A stretch of 64,000 nt of DNA from Streptomyces sp. BV286. Lineage in GTDB: Bacteria > Actinomycetota > Actinomycetes > Streptomycetales > Streptomycetaceae. The first letter of the stretch is position 1. Each line of letters begins with the position of its first letter. Shown piece after piece: positions 26,717 through 40,975 of this stretch. The DNA lies in assembly GCF_019090165.1 (NCBI RefSeq), contig NZ_JAHRIB010000079.1, positions 107,387 to 171,386 on the forward strand, given 5' to 3'. A program made the position numbers and the translations under genes. The notes under the pieces are model-generated. The model did no database searches and had not been told where the DNA came from. It saw only the letters and a list, made by a program, of their open reading frames with translations.

Positions 26717-28813
26717 TCAGGGCGCTCCGACCCTCTCCGGCCGCCGTGGCGGTTCGGCCGGCGCCGGTTCACGGGAGAGGCTTCCCGGCCACCACACCTT
26801 CCGGCGCAGGGCGACACTGGCGCTGGTCACCAGGTACGTCCGTACGAGGAAGGTGTCGAGGAGGACGCCGACGGCGATCACGAAGCCGAGTTCGACGAGT
26901 GGCACGAGGCCCATGTTCGTCAGCACGGCGAAGGTCGCGGCGAGGACGAGGCCGGCCGAGGCGATGACGCCGCCGGTGGTCCGCAGGGCGGTCAGCGCGG
27001 CGGCCGCCGGTTCGGCCCCGGCCAGGGACTCCTCGCGCATCCGGTGCATGAGGAAGATGCCGTAGTCGACGCCGAGGGCCACGAGGAACACGAAGGACAG
27101 CAGGCCGAGCCCCGGATCGGTTCCCTCGAAGCCGAGGACCGGCCCGAAGACCAGACCGCCGATGCCGAGGGCCGCGCCCCAGACCGCGACCACGGCGGCC
27201 ACCAGGATGAGCGGCGCGACGAGGCTGCGCAGCAGTCCGGCCAGGATGAGCAGCACGGAGACGAGGACGAGCGGTACGACGATCTTCGTGTCCCGCCGGT
27301 TGGTGTCCTCCAGGTCGATCTGCTGGGCGCTGGCCCCGCCGACGTACGAGCCCTTCAGTTCTCCGCGCAGGGACTTGATGGTGGCGGTCTCCCCCGCCGA
27401 CTGGGGCGCGTCCTTCGCGATGACGGAGATCTCGGTCCAGCCGTCCCCGGTACGGCCCCTCTCGGCGCTCTCGACCCCGCGCGTGTCCCGGATCGCCGCG
27501 AGCGTCCGGTCGGCGCGGCCCTCCGGGGTGATCACGTCGATGGGCTGGGTGCCGCGTCCGGGGTAGGCCCCGGCGAGGGTCTCCATGGCGGCGACGGCCT
27601 CCGGCTTGTCGACGAAGGAGTCCTCCTGCTTGACCGGGCCGGGCAGGTTGAGCGTGCCGAGGGCGAGGGCGCCGAGCAGGACGGCTCCGGTCGCGAGCAC
27701 GGTCAGCGGCCTGCGTCCGGCGGAGCTGCCCATGGCGGCGAAGAGGCTCCGCCGCCGTTCCTTGGGCTCGCTGCCGAAGGCGGGCACGAGCGGCCAGAAC
27801 ACGCGCCGTCCCAGCAGGACGAGGAGCGCGGGAAGCAGTGTCAGCATCGCGACGAGGGCGCAGAGCACCCCGACCGTGCCGAGCGGGCCCATGCCCCGGC
27901 TGCTGTTGAGGTCGGCCGCGAGCAGGCACAGCAGGCCGGCGGCGACGGTGCCGGAGGAGGCGAGCACGGCCGGCCCGCAGCCTCGCAGGGCGGCGGCCAT
28001 GGCCTCGTACGGGCGCTCGATGCGCCGCAGTTCCTCCCGGTAGCGCGAGACCAGCAGCAGCGCGTAGTCGGTGCCCGCGCCGAACACGAGGATCGTCATC
28101 ACGCCCGAGCTCTGGCCCGAGACGGTGGTCCCGAAGGCCTGGTTGAGGCCGTAGGCGACGCCCATCGACAGATAGTCGGCGATCCCGGCGACGGCGAGCG
28201 GCACGAGCCACAGCACCGGGCTGCGGTAGATCAGGATCAGCAGGAGGGCGACGACGGCGACGGTGGTGTAGAGGAGCGGTCCGCCGAGTGAGTCGTAGAC
28301 CTTCCCCGCGTCGGTGGCCAGTGCCCCTGTGCCGCCCACCTCCACGCTCAGCCCGTCCTGGCTCCGGGCGATGTCCCGTACGTCGCCGACGAGGGCGTCC
28401 CGCAGCTTCTCGTCGGTCCCGGGCTCGTTGCTGACGACCGGGTACATCAGGGTCGTGCCGTCGTCGGAGGGGATGCCCTCGGGGGCGCCGCCGACCAGCT
28501 CGTGCTTCCCGGCGATCTCCTCGACCTGCCGGGCGGCGGTCTCCCGGTCGGCGGCGCCCAGTCCCTTGTCCCGGTGGTACACGATCACCATCTCGGTGCT
28601 CTCGCCCCCGGGCAACTCCGCCTGGACCTTCGCCACTTGGGTCGAGTCGGCGCTGGCCGGCAGATAGTCGGTGACCCGGTCGTGCTGTACGTCGGCGAGT
28701 TTCGCCGCGAACGGTCCGACCAGGGCGAGCACGGCCACCCACAGCCCGAGCACCGCCCACGGAACGGCCCGCCTGCGCCCCGCCCTCGTCGCGCTTGTCT
28801 GTCCGGCCCCCAT
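26717..28813 (-). CDS. MMPL-family RND exporter
   Basis: 698 residues with about 12 membrane helices in two homologous halves. Each half starts with one helix, then a periplasmic loop (about 45-165 and 395-490), then five helices. VFGAGTDYALLLVSRYREEL and FLVALGVDYGIFLMHRMREE are the paired TM4-like motifs with the proton-relay Asp-Tyr dyad of MmpL proteins. It probably exports lipids or hydrophobic compounds. It lies 68 bp upstream of the kinase-regulator pair on the same strand, suggesting an MMPL-kinase-regulator operon. Start ATG 28813. Confidence 0.92.
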   Translation of the reverse strand: MGAGQTSATRAGRRRAVPWAVLGLWVAVLALVGPFAAKLADVQHDRVTDYLPASADSTQVAKVQAELPGGESTEMVIVYHRDKGLGAADRETAARQVEEIAGKHELVGGAPEGIPSDDGTTLMYPVVSNEPGTDEKLRDALVGDVRDIARSQDGLSVEVGGTGALATDAGKVYDSLGGPLLYTTVAVVALLLILIYRSPVLWLVPLAVAGIADYLSMGVAYGLNQAFGTTVSGQSSGVMTILVFGAGTDYALLLVSRYREELRRIERPYEAMAAALRGCGPAVLASSGTVAAGLLCLLAADLNSSRGMGPLGTVGVLCALVAMLTLLPALLVLLGRRVFWPLVPAFGSEPKERRRSLFAAMGSSAGRRPLTVLATGAVLLGALALGTLNLPGPVKQEDSFVDKPEAVAAMETLAGAYPGRGTQPIDVITPEGRADRTLAAIRDTRGVESAERGRTGDGWTEISVIAKDAPQSAGETATIKSLRGELKGSYVGGASAQQIDLEDTNRRDTKIVVPLVLVSVLLILAGLLRSLVAPLILVAAVVAVWGAALGIGGLVFGPVLGFEGTDPGLGLLSFVFLVALGVDYGIFLMHRMREESLAGAEPAAAALTALRTTGGVIASAGLVLAATFAVLTNMGLVPLVELGFVIAVGVLLDTFLVRTYLVTSASVALRRKVWWPGSLSREPAPAEPPRRPERVGAP

Positions 28814-28955
28814 TGCCCGATCTCCCTCCCGATGACGACTGCTTCGCTCTCCAGACTTCCGGTGGAGGGCACGGCTTACGTCAGGCAGGAGAGCGAGGTA
28901 CGACGTACTGCCAGGGGCGACAGCGCGGACGAATTACTCCCCCGGGAGTAACCAC

Positions 28956-28997
28956 CGCGCCCCGTAAGGGGCGCGGGGAACTGCGCGCCCAGCCACA
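28956..28997. repeat. dispersed GC-rich repeat, copy A
   Basis: CGCGCCCC/GGGGCGCG hairpin with GTAA loop (28956-28975) leads into GGGGCGCGGGGAACTGCGCG and CCCAGCCACA, ending 28997. The last 30 bp are identical to those at 29075-29104, and CCCGCAGCAGGAA follows both. Confidence 0.85.
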
Positions 28998-29074
28998 GCG
29001 GACCCGCAGCAGGAAACACTCCCCGCCTGAAGGGGCAGGCCCAGGGCGGGCAGGACCGCACCGCCGCCCCCAAA

Positions 29075-29104
29075 GGGGCGCGGGGAACTGCGCGCCCAGC
29101 CACA
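29075..29104. repeat. dispersed GC-rich repeat, copy B
   Basis: Identical over 30 bp to 28968-28997, in the same orientation, 107 bp away. It lies about 120 bp downstream of the TerB-like gene's stop, consistent with a 3'-end element. Confidence 0.85.
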
Positions 29105-29225
29105 ACCAACCCGCAGCAGGAATCAAGCCCCCGGGAGGGCAGAGCCGCACAGGGTCAGAAGAACGGCCGCCCCCGACCGGCAGGTCGGACGGCCGCCCGG
29201 CACAGCCGCCCGGCACCCACCCGGT

Positions 29226-29936
29226 TCACGACGGCGTCCGCGCCGCCGTGAGCAACCGGGTCACATCATCCGCACAGATCGTCAGCGCAGCGCCCACCGT
29301 AGCCAGCGCCTCGCGCTCGGCCGGTGTGTACGGGCCGTCGGCCAGGGCGATGCGGGCGCCCTGCAGAAGGATGGCCTCGCGGCCGGTGGGGGCGAGGTGC
29401 GGGGCCAGCGGGTCCAGCGCCTCGTGAAGCTCTATGGCCAGCCCCGGCCCACAGGGTTCGCCGAAGAGGCGGCCGGTGTCGGCGGCGAGGGCCTCGACGA
29501 GGGCGGCGAGCTGTTCCTCGGTGCAGTCGTCGAAGCCCGCCGAGCGGACGGCGCTCGCGGCGGTCTCCAGCGACGTACGGGCGCAGGTGCCCCCGGCGGC
29601 GAGGACGGCGAGGGCGACGGTGTGGACGGCGTCGCGCAGCATCGCCGAGAAGCGGGTCGTGGTCGGATGGTCGAGGACGTCCGCGCTGTAGTGGTTGCCG
29701 CAGGCCGCGCACTCGACGACGGGGCCCGTCTCGCCGCGCGGGAGGACCGGGACGCCGAGGCAGGTGAAGCGGCGGCGGCCGGTGAGGCGCTGGTAGTTGC
29801 GGTCTCCTCCGCAGCCCGGGCAGAAGAACTCGCCGTCGCCGACGGTGGTCCACGCCGTCCTGGTTCCGAGGATGCGAGAAACGCCCATGGTGCCGGCGCG
29901 GACAAACCGGCCGTTTCGTCCCCATCCTGGCAGCAC
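29226..29936 (-). CDS. TerB-like protein with N-terminal zinc ribbon
   Basis: 236 residues. Two CxxC pairs, FFCPGCGG and VECAACGN, with FTCLG between them, make a zinc-ribbon region at about 35-90. The remainder is a helical TerB/tellurite-resistance-like domain (MLRDAVHTVALAVLAAGGTC, EAILLQGARIALADGPYTPA, EREALATVGAALTI). The TerB fold is a calcium- or metal-linked helical domain of membrane-associated stress complexes; no ter operon is nearby. GTG at 29936 is chosen because GGAGG lies 7-8 nt upstream. ATG at 29888 is an alternative. Confidence 0.75.
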   Translation of the reverse strand: MLPGWGRNGRFVRAGTMGVSRILGTRTAWTTVGDGEFFCPGCGGDRNYQRLTGRRRFTCLGVPVLPRGETGPVVECAACGNHYSADVLDHPTTTRFSAMLRDAVHTVALAVLAAGGTCARTSLETAASAVRSAGFDDCTEEQLAALVEALAADTGRLFGEPCGPGLAIELHEALDPLAPHLAPTGREAILLQGARIALADGPYTPAEREALATVGAALTICADDVTRLLTAARTPS

Positions 29937-30056
29937 GTTCGCACCTCCGTAATGCCGCGGCAACATCGCCGCGTTGGCGTGATGTTAGCCACATTGTTGA
30001 TGCGGAGTCAGTACCCAGGGCGAGGCCGCTCGGCGACATGGCTGGATAAACGCCGC

Positions 30057-30087
30057 GGTCCCGCCCGCCTGTGAGGCGGACGGGACC
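30057..30087 (-). terminator. leuA terminator
   Basis: Arms 30057-30070 and 30074-30087 pair over 14 positions with one C-A mismatch and a 3-nt loop, 23 nt beyond the leuA stop. Confidence 0.8.
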
Positions 30088-30109
30088 GGAGAAACGCAGG
30101 TGAACGGCC

Positions 30110-32176
<2,067 letters not shown>

Positions 32177-32211
32177 TTATCCCTGCATTTCACCAATCAT
32201 GGTTGCCTCTG

Positions 32212-32240
32212 GTGACAGTCGGGTCACGCAGTGCAATGGT
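32212..32240 (+). promoter_or_regulatory. promoter of M4 protease gene, leaderless geometry
   Basis: GTGACA (32212-32217), a 17-bp spacer, AATGGT (32235-32240), then 7 nt to the ATG at 32248. No ribosome-binding site is present, fitting a leaderless transcript. Confidence 0.5.
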
Positions 32241-32247
32241 GCCGGAC

Positions 32248-33318
32248 ATGACGACAAACGGGGGCTTCGAGCCCGTCTTCTGCACGATCGTCCCACCACA
32301 CGTCCTCGACACCCTGGCCCAGGCCGAGGACTCCGCCCTCGCGGGCAAGGCGCGCCGCACCCTGGAGCGCGACGCCCTCGAGCGCACCCACCGCCGGCTG
32401 ACCACGGTCATCGGCGCACCCGGCCTGGCGCCGCCGAAGGGCGCGGCCGCGGACAGGCCGAACCGCACGATCCACGACGCCAGGCACAAGCAGGACCTGC
32501 CGGGCAGGAAGGTGCGCGGCGAGGGTGACAAGCCCGGCAAGGACGCCACGGTCAACCGCGCGTACGCGGGCCTGGGCGCGACGTTCGACCTGTTCCTGAA
32601 CGCGTACCAGCGGAACTCGATCAACGGCGAAGGGCTGCCGCTGAACGCGACGGTGCACTTCGAAGAGGACTACAACAACGCCTTCTGGAACGGCGAGCAG
32701 ATGGTCTTCGGCGACGGTGACGGCGAGATCTTCCTCGACTTCACGATCCCGGTCGACGTCATCGGCCACGAACTCGCGCACGGTGTCACGCAGTACACCG
32801 CGAACCTCACGTACTTCGGCCAGTCCGGCGCACTCAACGAGCACTTCTCCGACGTCTTCGGCGCGCTCATCAAGCAGTACACGCTCGGCCAGACCGCCGC
32901 CGAGGCCGACTGGCTGATCGGCGCCGGCCTGCTCGCCCCGCGCGTCACGGGCACGGCCCTGCGCTCCATGAAGGCTCCCGGCACGGCGTACGACGACGAC
33001 GTGCTCGGCAAGGACCCGCAGCCCGCCACGATGGACACCTATGTCCGCACCAGTCGTGACAACGGCGGCGTCCACATCAACTCCGGCATCCCCAACCACG
33101 CCTTCTACCTGGCCGCGAACGCGCTCGGCGGGCACGCCTGGGAGCGGGCCGGGCAGGTCTGGTACGACGTGCTGACCGGCGGCGAGCTGGGCTCGCAGGC
33201 GGGCTTCACCGACTTCGCGACGCTGACCGTGGCGAAGGCCCGCGCCTCCTACGGCGAGGGTGACGAGCTGCAGGCCGTGACGAAGGCGTGGGAACAGGTC
33301 GGGGTACGGACCCTGTGA
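32248..33318 (+). CDS. protealysin-like M4 metallopeptidase
   Basis: Thermolysin-family zinc endopeptidase, 356 residues, without signal peptide. FCTIVPPHVLDTLA near the N-terminus is the short protealysin-type propeptide containing the PPH(V/L)L cleavage-site motif. H174-E-L-A-H178 and E198 (ALNEHFSD) are the zinc ligands and base. NGGVHINSGIPNHAFY holds the catalytic histidine region. It is probably made as a cytoplasmic proenzyme that self-processes, as protealysin is. An ATG at 32236 adds four residues. It is followed 39 bp later by its likely protein inhibitor. Confidence 0.93.
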   Translation: MTTNGGFEPVFCTIVPPHVLDTLAQAEDSALAGKARRTLERDALERTHRRLTTVIGAPGLAPPKGAAADRPNRTIHDARHKQDLPGRKVRGEGDKPGKDATVNRAYAGLGATFDLFLNAYQRNSINGEGLPLNATVHFEEDYNNAFWNGEQMVFGDGDGEIFLDFTIPVDVIGHELAHGVTQYTANLTYFGQSGALNEHFSDVFGALIKQYTLGQTAAEADWLIGAGLLAPRVTGTALRSMKAPGTAYDDDVLGKDPQPATMDTYVRTSRDNGGVHINSGIPNHAFYLAANALGGHAWERAGQVWYDVLTGGELGSQAGFTDFATLTVAKARASYGEGDELQAVTKAWEQVGVRTL

Positions 33319-33357
33319 TCGTGGCCCGGCCCGCCGTTTCGTACTAGACAGGACCCC

Positions 33358-33624
33358 ATGCGTATTCAGGTGAGGCGCACGGGTGGATTCGCGGGCATCG
33401 AGCGGCACGCCGAGGTGGACACCTCGGGGCGCGCCGACGCCCAGGAGTGGCACGCCCTGGCCGAGCGGGTGATCGCCTCCGGCCGGGGCACGCCCCCCGT
33501 CGGCGTCCCGGACGGCTTCGGCTACCGGATCACGGTGGACGGGAAGACGGTGTACTGCGCGGATCCGCGCCTGACGGAGGAGCAGCGCACGCTGATCTCC
33601 CGAGTGCTGAAGGAGGGTTGCTGA
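33358..33624 (+). CDS. emfourin-type inhibitor of M4 protease
   Basis: 88 residues, mixed beta/alpha. MRIQVRRTGGFAGIERHAEV at the start and GFGYRITVDGKTVYCAD in the middle match the emfourin family, the protein inhibitors encoded next to protealysin-like peptidases. The gene lies directly downstream of the M4 protease and in the same direction, the diagnostic arrangement. It presumably blocks the active site of the cytoplasmic protease and protects the cell. No signal peptide. Confidence 0.85.
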   Translation: MRIQVRRTGGFAGIERHAEVDTSGRADAQEWHALAERVIASGRGTPPVGVPDGFGYRITVDGKTVYCADPRLTEEQRTLISRVLKEGC

Positions 33625-33679
33625 GACGCGGCCGCGCCCCGCGCACCACAGGCCCCACCAGCCAGTTCACCCCACCCCG

Positions 33680-33709
33680 TTGACTTCCGTTACCGGCGGT
33701 ACAGATGAT
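33680..33709 (+). promoter_or_regulatory. promoter of GH1 gene, leaderless geometry
   Basis: TTGACT (33680-33685), an 18-bp spacer and GATGAT (33704-33709), then 7 nt to the ATG at 33717. No operator of the CebR or LacI type was recognised nearby. Confidence 0.5.
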
Positions 33710-33716
33710 CGCGCGC

Positions 33717-35039
33717 ATGGCGACGAACGCGACGGACCCGATACCCCAGTTCCCGGCCGGCTTCCTCTGGGGGGTCTCCACCTCGGCCCACCAGATCGAG
33801 GGCGCGGCCGACCTGCGCGAACCCTCCGTGTGGGACACCTTCACGGCCGAGCCGGGCCGGGTGAAGGACGGCTCGACGGCGGCGGTGGCCTGCGACCACT
33901 ACCACCGCTATCCCGAGGACGTGGCGCTGCTGCGCGACCTCGGCGTCGACGCGTACCGCTTCTCGGTGTCCTGGCCGAGGGTGAACTCCCCCGGCGGCCT
34001 GGACTTCTACGACCGGCTGGTCGACGAGCTGTGCGCGGCGGGCATACGCCCCGTGCCGACCCTCTTCCACTGGGATCTGCCCGTGTCGCTGGACTGGCTG
34101 GAGCGGGACACGGCCGGGCGGTTCGCCGAGTACGCCTCCCAAGTGGCGGCCCGGCTCGGGGACCGGATCACCAAGTGGATCACCCTCAACGAGCCCGCCG
34201 AGCACACCCTGCTGGGCCACGCGCTCGGCGCCCACGCGCCGGGCAGGCAGCTCCTGTTCGACTCGCTCCCGGCGGCCCACCACCAGCTGCTGGGCCACGG
34301 GCTGGCCGTACAGGCCCTGCGCGCCGCCGGAGCCTTCGACATCGGCATCGCCAACTCGCACGGCCCGACCTGGCCCGCATCCCAGGAGCCGGCGGACCTG
34401 GAGGCGGCCGGCTTCTACGACCTGCTCCTCAACCGGCTGTTCGCGGACCCGGTGCTGCTCGGGCAGTACCCGGAAGGCGTCGCCGAGTTGATGCCCGGCG
34501 ACCCCGAGGACGTCGCCTCGGACCTGAAGATCATCGGGGAGCCGGTCGACTGGTACGGGATCAACTACTACGCGCCGACGCGGGTGGGCGCGCCGCAGGG
34601 CTCGGAGATCGAGTTCGGCGGACTGACGATGCCCGCCGAACTCCCCTTCTCCGTAAGGGAGATCGAGGGCTATCCGGTGACGGACTTCGGCTGGCCGGTG
34701 GTCCCGGAGGCCCTCACGGAACTGCTGGTGGACTTCCGCGGGCGGTACGGCGACCGGCTCCCGCCCGTCGTCATCACGGAGAACGGATGCTCGTACGAGG
34801 GCCTCGACGACCAGGACCGGATCACGTACCTGGACGGTCATCTGCGGGCGCTGCACCGCGCGTCGGAGCAGGGCGTGGACGTCCGCGGATACTTCGTGTG
34901 GTCGCTCCTCGACAACTTCGAGTGGGCCGAGGGGTACGCGCGGCGCTTCGGTCTGGTGCACGTCGACTTCGAGACGCTGGAGCGGACCCCCAAGGCGTCG
35001 TACGGCTGGCTGCGGGACGTGCTCCGAGCCCAGCGGTGA
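33717..35039 (+). CDS. GH1 beta-glucosidase
   Basis: 440 residues, (beta/alpha)8 retaining glycosidase. FLWGVSTSAHQIEGA opens the fold. Acid/base E159 lies in ITLNEPAEH and nucleophile E355 in ITENGCSYE. NSHGPTWPAS and DWYGINYYAP are family signatures, and WSLLDNFEWAEGYARRFGLV closes the active site. No signal peptide, so it hydrolyses imported beta-glucosides such as cellobiose in the cytoplasm. Start ATG 33717 fits the leaderless promoter; ATG 33705 is an in-frame alternative. No sugar transporter is adjacent. Confidence 0.94.
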   Translation: MATNATDPIPQFPAGFLWGVSTSAHQIEGAADLREPSVWDTFTAEPGRVKDGSTAAVACDHYHRYPEDVALLRDLGVDAYRFSVSWPRVNSPGGLDFYDRLVDELCAAGIRPVPTLFHWDLPVSLDWLERDTAGRFAEYASQVAARLGDRITKWITLNEPAEHTLLGHALGAHAPGRQLLFDSLPAAHHQLLGHGLAVQALRAAGAFDIGIANSHGPTWPASQEPADLEAAGFYDLLLNRLFADPVLLGQYPEGVAELMPGDPEDVASDLKIIGEPVDWYGINYYAPTRVGAPQGSEIEFGGLTMPAELPFSVREIEGYPVTDFGWPVVPEALTELLVDFRGRYGDRLPPVVITENGCSYEGLDDQDRITYLDGHLRALHRASEQGVDVRGYFVWSLLDNFEWAEGYARRFGLVHVDFETLERTPKASYGWLRDVLRAQR

Positions 35040-35048
35040 CACATCCCG

Positions 35049-35090
35049 GCGCTGTTCCCCGCGCCCTCTCGGGGGCGCGGGGAACAGCGC
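35049..35090. terminator. perfect 18-bp palindrome, dispersed repeat family
   Basis: Arms 35049-35066 and 35073-35090 are perfectly complementary with a 6-nt loop. The right arm is GGGCGCGGGGAACAGCGC, differing from the other copies by compensating changes on both sides (CTG/CAG). It lies between convergent GH1 and era, so it is a bidirectional terminator. Confidence 0.85.
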
Positions 35091-35109
35091 GACAGGCCAC
35101 GAAAGGCCG

Positions 35110-38823
<3,714 letters not shown>

Positions 38824-38914
38824 GGGTGCGGACCCCCGATGGCGAGTCGGACGGACAAGGTGGGCGGGCGGGTGCGCGCCCTGCCCACCGGGGAAAGGGC
38901 CTGCTGACGGTGGA

Positions 38915-40240
38915 TCAGGTGAGCGTGAGTGTCAGCACGCCGGAGTAGGAACCGGGCGGGGTGAACGCCGGGACGTTCAGCGAGAGCCGGGCGTCGACGG
39001 TGAACTCGCCACCGGTGAGCGTCCCGTTGGGAGCGGATGCCAGAGTCGCTCCCGCGCTGCCGACCGCACCGGGCGAGCCGGGCTGGCAGGTGCTCGGGCT
39101 GCCGGCCTTGGTGCCGCAGACCGGGGTCCAGCCGAGCTTGCCCGCGTCGATCTTCGCGCCGCCGGGACCGGTGAAGTCGGTGACCTTGCCGGTCAGGGAC
39201 CAACCCGCGGGTCCGCCGCGGAAGTCCTTGACGGTCACCGTCTGCAGGGATCCGCGGGAGAACCCGCCCTTGCCGTAGTCGACCGCCGCGAGTTCGACGG
39301 TGTCACCGGCCTGGGTCATGGACAACGTCCCTGCTTTGACCGAGGAGTTGAGCTTCTGGCTGCCCTCGGGGAGAGGCGTGTCGTCGATGACGACATAGGC
39401 GGCGGGACCCGCCCCCTTGTCGTCGCTCCAGGCACTCCCCTCGTACGCCACGACTCCGGTGGTCGCCTTGTCGCTGACGGCCAGGGTGCCGCTGAAGGCG
39501 CCCTGGGCGTTCGCGGTGGCGGTGGCCTTGTCCGCCGTCTGCGCGGCCCCGGCCCGTCCCGCGAGGGTGACGGTGGCGCCGGGTGCGAAGTTCGTTCCGG
39601 TGACGGTCACGCTGTCACCGGGCTTGCCGGAGGCCGAACCGAGGCTGATGGCACGGTTGTTGGTCTGTCCGCCGTCCGTCGCGGTGATCGTCTCGGAGAC
39701 CGGGGCGGGCGGGCTGGTGACCGTGCACGGGGTGTCCAGCTCCAGGAGGTAGCTGGTGTGGATGTTGTAGTCGCCGGGCGAGAGGGTGATCGCGCCGGGT
39801 GCGGTGACCGTGAAGGTGCCGGTCATCGAGAACGAGGGGAAGGCGCCCTTCCCCGGTACCGGGTCGTTCTTCTTCGGGCCCGTGACCGTGACGGCACCGG
39901 TCTGCGCGCCACCGAGGGTGACCTTGCCGGTGGGCGTCATGATGTCGGCGGGCAGGGCGATGTCGACCGGGTTGCTCGCCGCCGGCTTGACCACCGTGTA
40001 CGTGACGGTGACGGTGTCGCCGACCTTGGGCGCGGCGTTGTCCACCGTGATCCTGGCCGTGGTGGTGCCGTCGATCGGGGGGATGCCCGCGATGGGCGGC
40101 GGTACGCAGTGCGTGGCGAAGTCGACCTGCTGGGGTTCCGCGCTCGCGGGGCAGGCCAGTGCGCCTCCCGCGGTGACCGCCAGTGCGGTCGCTCCGAGAA
40201 GTGCCGCCCAGCGATGGCGTCTTCGGGTTCCTGAACCCAT
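38915..40240 (-). CDS. secreted WxL-like surface protein
   Basis: 441 residues. Signal peptide about 1-35 ending PASA. Two beta-sandwich modules follow: a Pro/Thr-rich first domain (ARITVDNAAPKVGDTVTVTY) and an IPT/TIG-like domain (GKPGDSVTVTGTNFAPGATV). The C-terminal 170 residues resemble a WxL domain: GWSLTGKVTDFTG, LGWTPVCG, and a final strand YSGVLTLTLT. The first Trp motif is present and the distal one is degenerate. Paired with the DUF916 protein downstream, 91 bp away across a weak hairpin. Likely non-covalently wall bound. Confidence 0.7.
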   Translation of the reverse strand: MGSGTRRRHRWAALLGATALAVTAGGALACPASAEPQQVDFATHCVPPPIAGIPPIDGTTTARITVDNAAPKVGDTVTVTYTVVKPAASNPVDIALPADIMTPTGKVTLGGAQTGAVTVTGPKKNDPVPGKGAFPSFSMTGTFTVTAPGAITLSPGDYNIHTSYLLELDTPCTVTSPPAPVSETITATDGGQTNNRAISLGSASGKPGDSVTVTGTNFAPGATVTLAGRAGAAQTADKATATANAQGAFSGTLAVSDKATTGVVAYEGSAWSDDKGAGPAAYVVIDDTPLPEGSQKLNSSVKAGTLSMTQAGDTVELAAVDYGKGGFSRGSLQTVTVKDFRGGPAGWSLTGKVTDFTGPGGAKIDAGKLGWTPVCGTKAGSPSTCQPGSPGAVGSAGATLASAPNGTLTGGEFTVDARLSLNVPAFTPPGSYSGVLTLTLT

Positions 40241-40351
40241 GTGTGCCCCTCCTGAGGATGTGGGCGCAGCGGCTCTTCCGCGTTCTTCTGCGCCGACAGG
40301 AGGTCATTGATGTGCGGGTTGTGTGAAATGTCAATGGAACCATTACGCGCC

Positions 40352-40370
40352 AACTGATGGCCCATCAGTT
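40352..40370. promoter_or_regulatory. 19-bp perfect palindrome upstream of WxL-like gene
   Basis: AACTGATGG-C-CCATCAGTT, 112 bp upstream of the WxL-like start. A related palindrome CTGACGGTCCGTCGG lies at 41111, 136 bp upstream of the small secreted gene. It may be a protein-binding site or a leader hairpin. Confidence 0.55.
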
Positions 40371-40417
40371 TCTGTCAACTTCCCCTCCCTGTAGGGAAGT
40401 TACGGAAGACGACAGCA

Positions 40418-40458
40418 CACGGACCGGCGCCGCCGCGCGCGGGCGGCACCGGTCCGTG
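40418..40458 (-). terminator. strong terminator of small secreted gene
   Basis: CACGGACCGG pairs with CCGGTCCGTG, then after one mismatch GCCGCC pairs with GGCGGC, around a 7-nt loop (40418-40434 with 40442-40458). It lies 40 nt beyond the stop at 40499. Confidence 0.85.
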
Positions 40459-40498
40459 CCTGGCTCTGTTCGTGGGGGGGGGAACTACGTCACTGCGC

Positions 40499-40975
40499 TC
40501 ACTCGAACACGAACGGGCCCGGGGACTGCGGCCCCTCCGCCGTACAGGTCACGGTGATGAACCCGAAGATCACCATCTTCAGGGAACCGCCGAAGGCGTC
40601 AAGGCTGTCGCCGGCTGCGACAGTGCCGCTCAGCGGGCCGACCGAGACACCGTCACCCGCGGCCATCGCCGGGTTCTTGGTGCCCGTGAAGGCTGTCGTG
40701 CCACCGCTCGCCTTGGTCAGCGTGAGCGTGGACACGATCGAGTCCTGGGCGAGGGCGAGCGGGGAGGTGATCTCGGAGGAGCTGAGGGTGATGGTGGCCT
40801 GGGTGCCGTTCTGGGTGGCCGTGAGGGTGGCTTCACCGCCGCCGTAGGTGCCGCAGTCGGCGATGATGGTGGCGGACTGGGGGACGACGGCTGCGGCGCC
40901 CGGCGCGAGCGCCAGGCCTGCGGCGAGGGTGCCTGCGGCTAACGCCGCGCCGATTCCGAGTCGGTTACATCTCAT
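40499..40975 (-). CDS. small secreted protein of unknown function
   Basis: 158 residues. Signal peptide MRCNRLGIGAALAAGTLAAG, with cleavage after PGAAA (about 33). The mature part is Thr/Ser/Ala-rich beta-strand sequence (GGEATLTATQNGTQATITLS) with two cysteines, in ADCGTY and TVTCTA, positioned for a disulfide. No catalytic motif. Start ATG 40975 has GGGAAGGGAA upstream. The composition resembles the WxL-like neighbour, and both have a similar palindrome about 110-140 bp upstream, so the two may be co-regulated. I do not recognise a named family. Confidence 0.7.
   Translation of the reverse strand: MRCNRLGIGAALAAGTLAAGLALAPGAAAVVPQSATIIADCGTYGGGEATLTATQNGTQATITLSSSEITSPLALAQDSIVSTLTLTKASGGTTAFTGTKNPAMAAGDGVSVGPLSGTVAAGDSLDAFGGSLKMVIFGFITVTCTAEGPQSPGPFVFE

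Larger units (their letters stand above)
28814..29225. other. repeat-bearing intergenic region
   Basis: 412 bp between MMPL (start side) and the TerB-like gene (end side), both minus strand. It holds two identical 30-bp copies of the dispersed repeat at 28968 and 29075. No gene is supported. The left 100 bp should contain the MMPL promoter. Confidence 0.6.

Noticed and set aside
28956..29104. CRISPR-like short repeats
   Set aside because: Only two copies, not regularly spaced elsewhere, no cas genes; they belong to the dispersed palindrome family.
29226..29936. Tellurite resistance operon
   Set aside because: Only a TerB-like domain is present; no terA, terC, terD or terZ neighbours.
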